Origin: Mesohalobacter salilacus
Lineage (GTDB): Bacteria; Bacteroidota; Bacteroidia; Flavobacteriales; Flavobacteriaceae
Direction: 5' to 3'
Length of the DNA stretch: 42,456 nucleotides
Assembly: GCA_003931895.1 (NCBI GenBank)
Contig: RRZV01000048.1
Location: 1 to 42,456 of the forward strand
Under the pieces are notes generated by a model. That model saw nothing but the letters and a program-made list of their open reading frames with translations, was not told the DNA's origin and did no database searches. Numbering within the stretch: the first letter of the stretch is position 1; every line of letters starts with the position of its first letter. Shown piece after piece: positions 42,418-42,456 of this stretch. Both the position numbers and the translations under genes were made by a program.

Positions 42418-42456
42418 CTTTGTTTTTTAAAGTTTTATTTCCTAAAATATTCATCG

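Overview
The window looks like a chromosomal segment from a low-G+C member of the Bacteroidetes, most likely family Flavobacteriaceae. Evidence: proteins with type IX secretion (T9SS) C-terminal sorting domains (types A and B), two TonB-dependent receptors with an N-terminal carboxypeptidase-regulatory-like domain, Bacteroidetes-type promoters (TTG ... TAnnTTTG) with little Shine-Dalgarno signal, and families typical of Flavobacteriia (DUF6146, DUF6695, Oar-like receptor, IcmF fusion, sulfonolipid enzymes). No phage, integrase, transposase or CRISPR array was seen. The sequence is mostly housekeeping genes with lineage-specific cassettes.

Layout. 1-3.6 kb (minus): a probable metal-uptake operon of a small Cys/His-rich exported protein, a TonB-dependent receptor and a lipoprotein. 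3.7-6.9 kb: an Oar-like giant TonB receptor with its own promoter and terminator. 7-11.2 kb (minus): a tight run of LuxC-like acyl-CoA reductase, serC, serA, rlpA and a DUF6146 lipoprotein, with a divergent two-cluster ferredoxin. 11.6-16.8 kb (minus): FMN reductase, pabB, tilS, dsbD, closely packed or overlapping. 17-22.4 kb: two divergent T9SS-secreted surface proteins around a perfect 12-bp inverted repeat. 23-26.6 kb: a fused B12-dependent acyl-CoA mutase/G-protein (IcmF) whose linker carries palindromic repeat sequence read in frame. 26.8-29.4 kb (plus): M23 peptidase, DDAH-like hydrolase and CtlX. 29.4-31.8 kb (minus): capA-capB, the first two steps of sulfonolipid (capnine) synthesis. 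32-35.2 kb: hemN-usp and a divergent sterol-desaturase-family gene sharing a Crp/Fnr-like palindrome. 35.2-37.4 kb (minus): overlapping DinB-like, NRDE and DUF6695 genes, the last split by a frameshift. 37.6-42.4 kb (plus): YtcJ-like amidohydrolase, nnr, hutH and tRNA-Pro(GGG).

How parts may connect. SerA/SerC make O-phospho-L-serine, the reported acceptor for CapA (cysteate synthase); CapB then condenses cysteate with an acyl thioester. Capnine lipids have been linked to gliding in Flavobacterium, and the T9SS surface proteins here belong to the same physiology. HutH, CtlX and the DDAH-like protein point to histidine and arginine/citrulline breakdown.

The most notable non-gene signal is a scatter of short palindromic, REP-like repeats between genes (1-63, 14947-14970, 16894-17010, 22456-22488, 26575-26706) and, unusually, inside the icmF reading frame (23502-23530 and 23676-23707).
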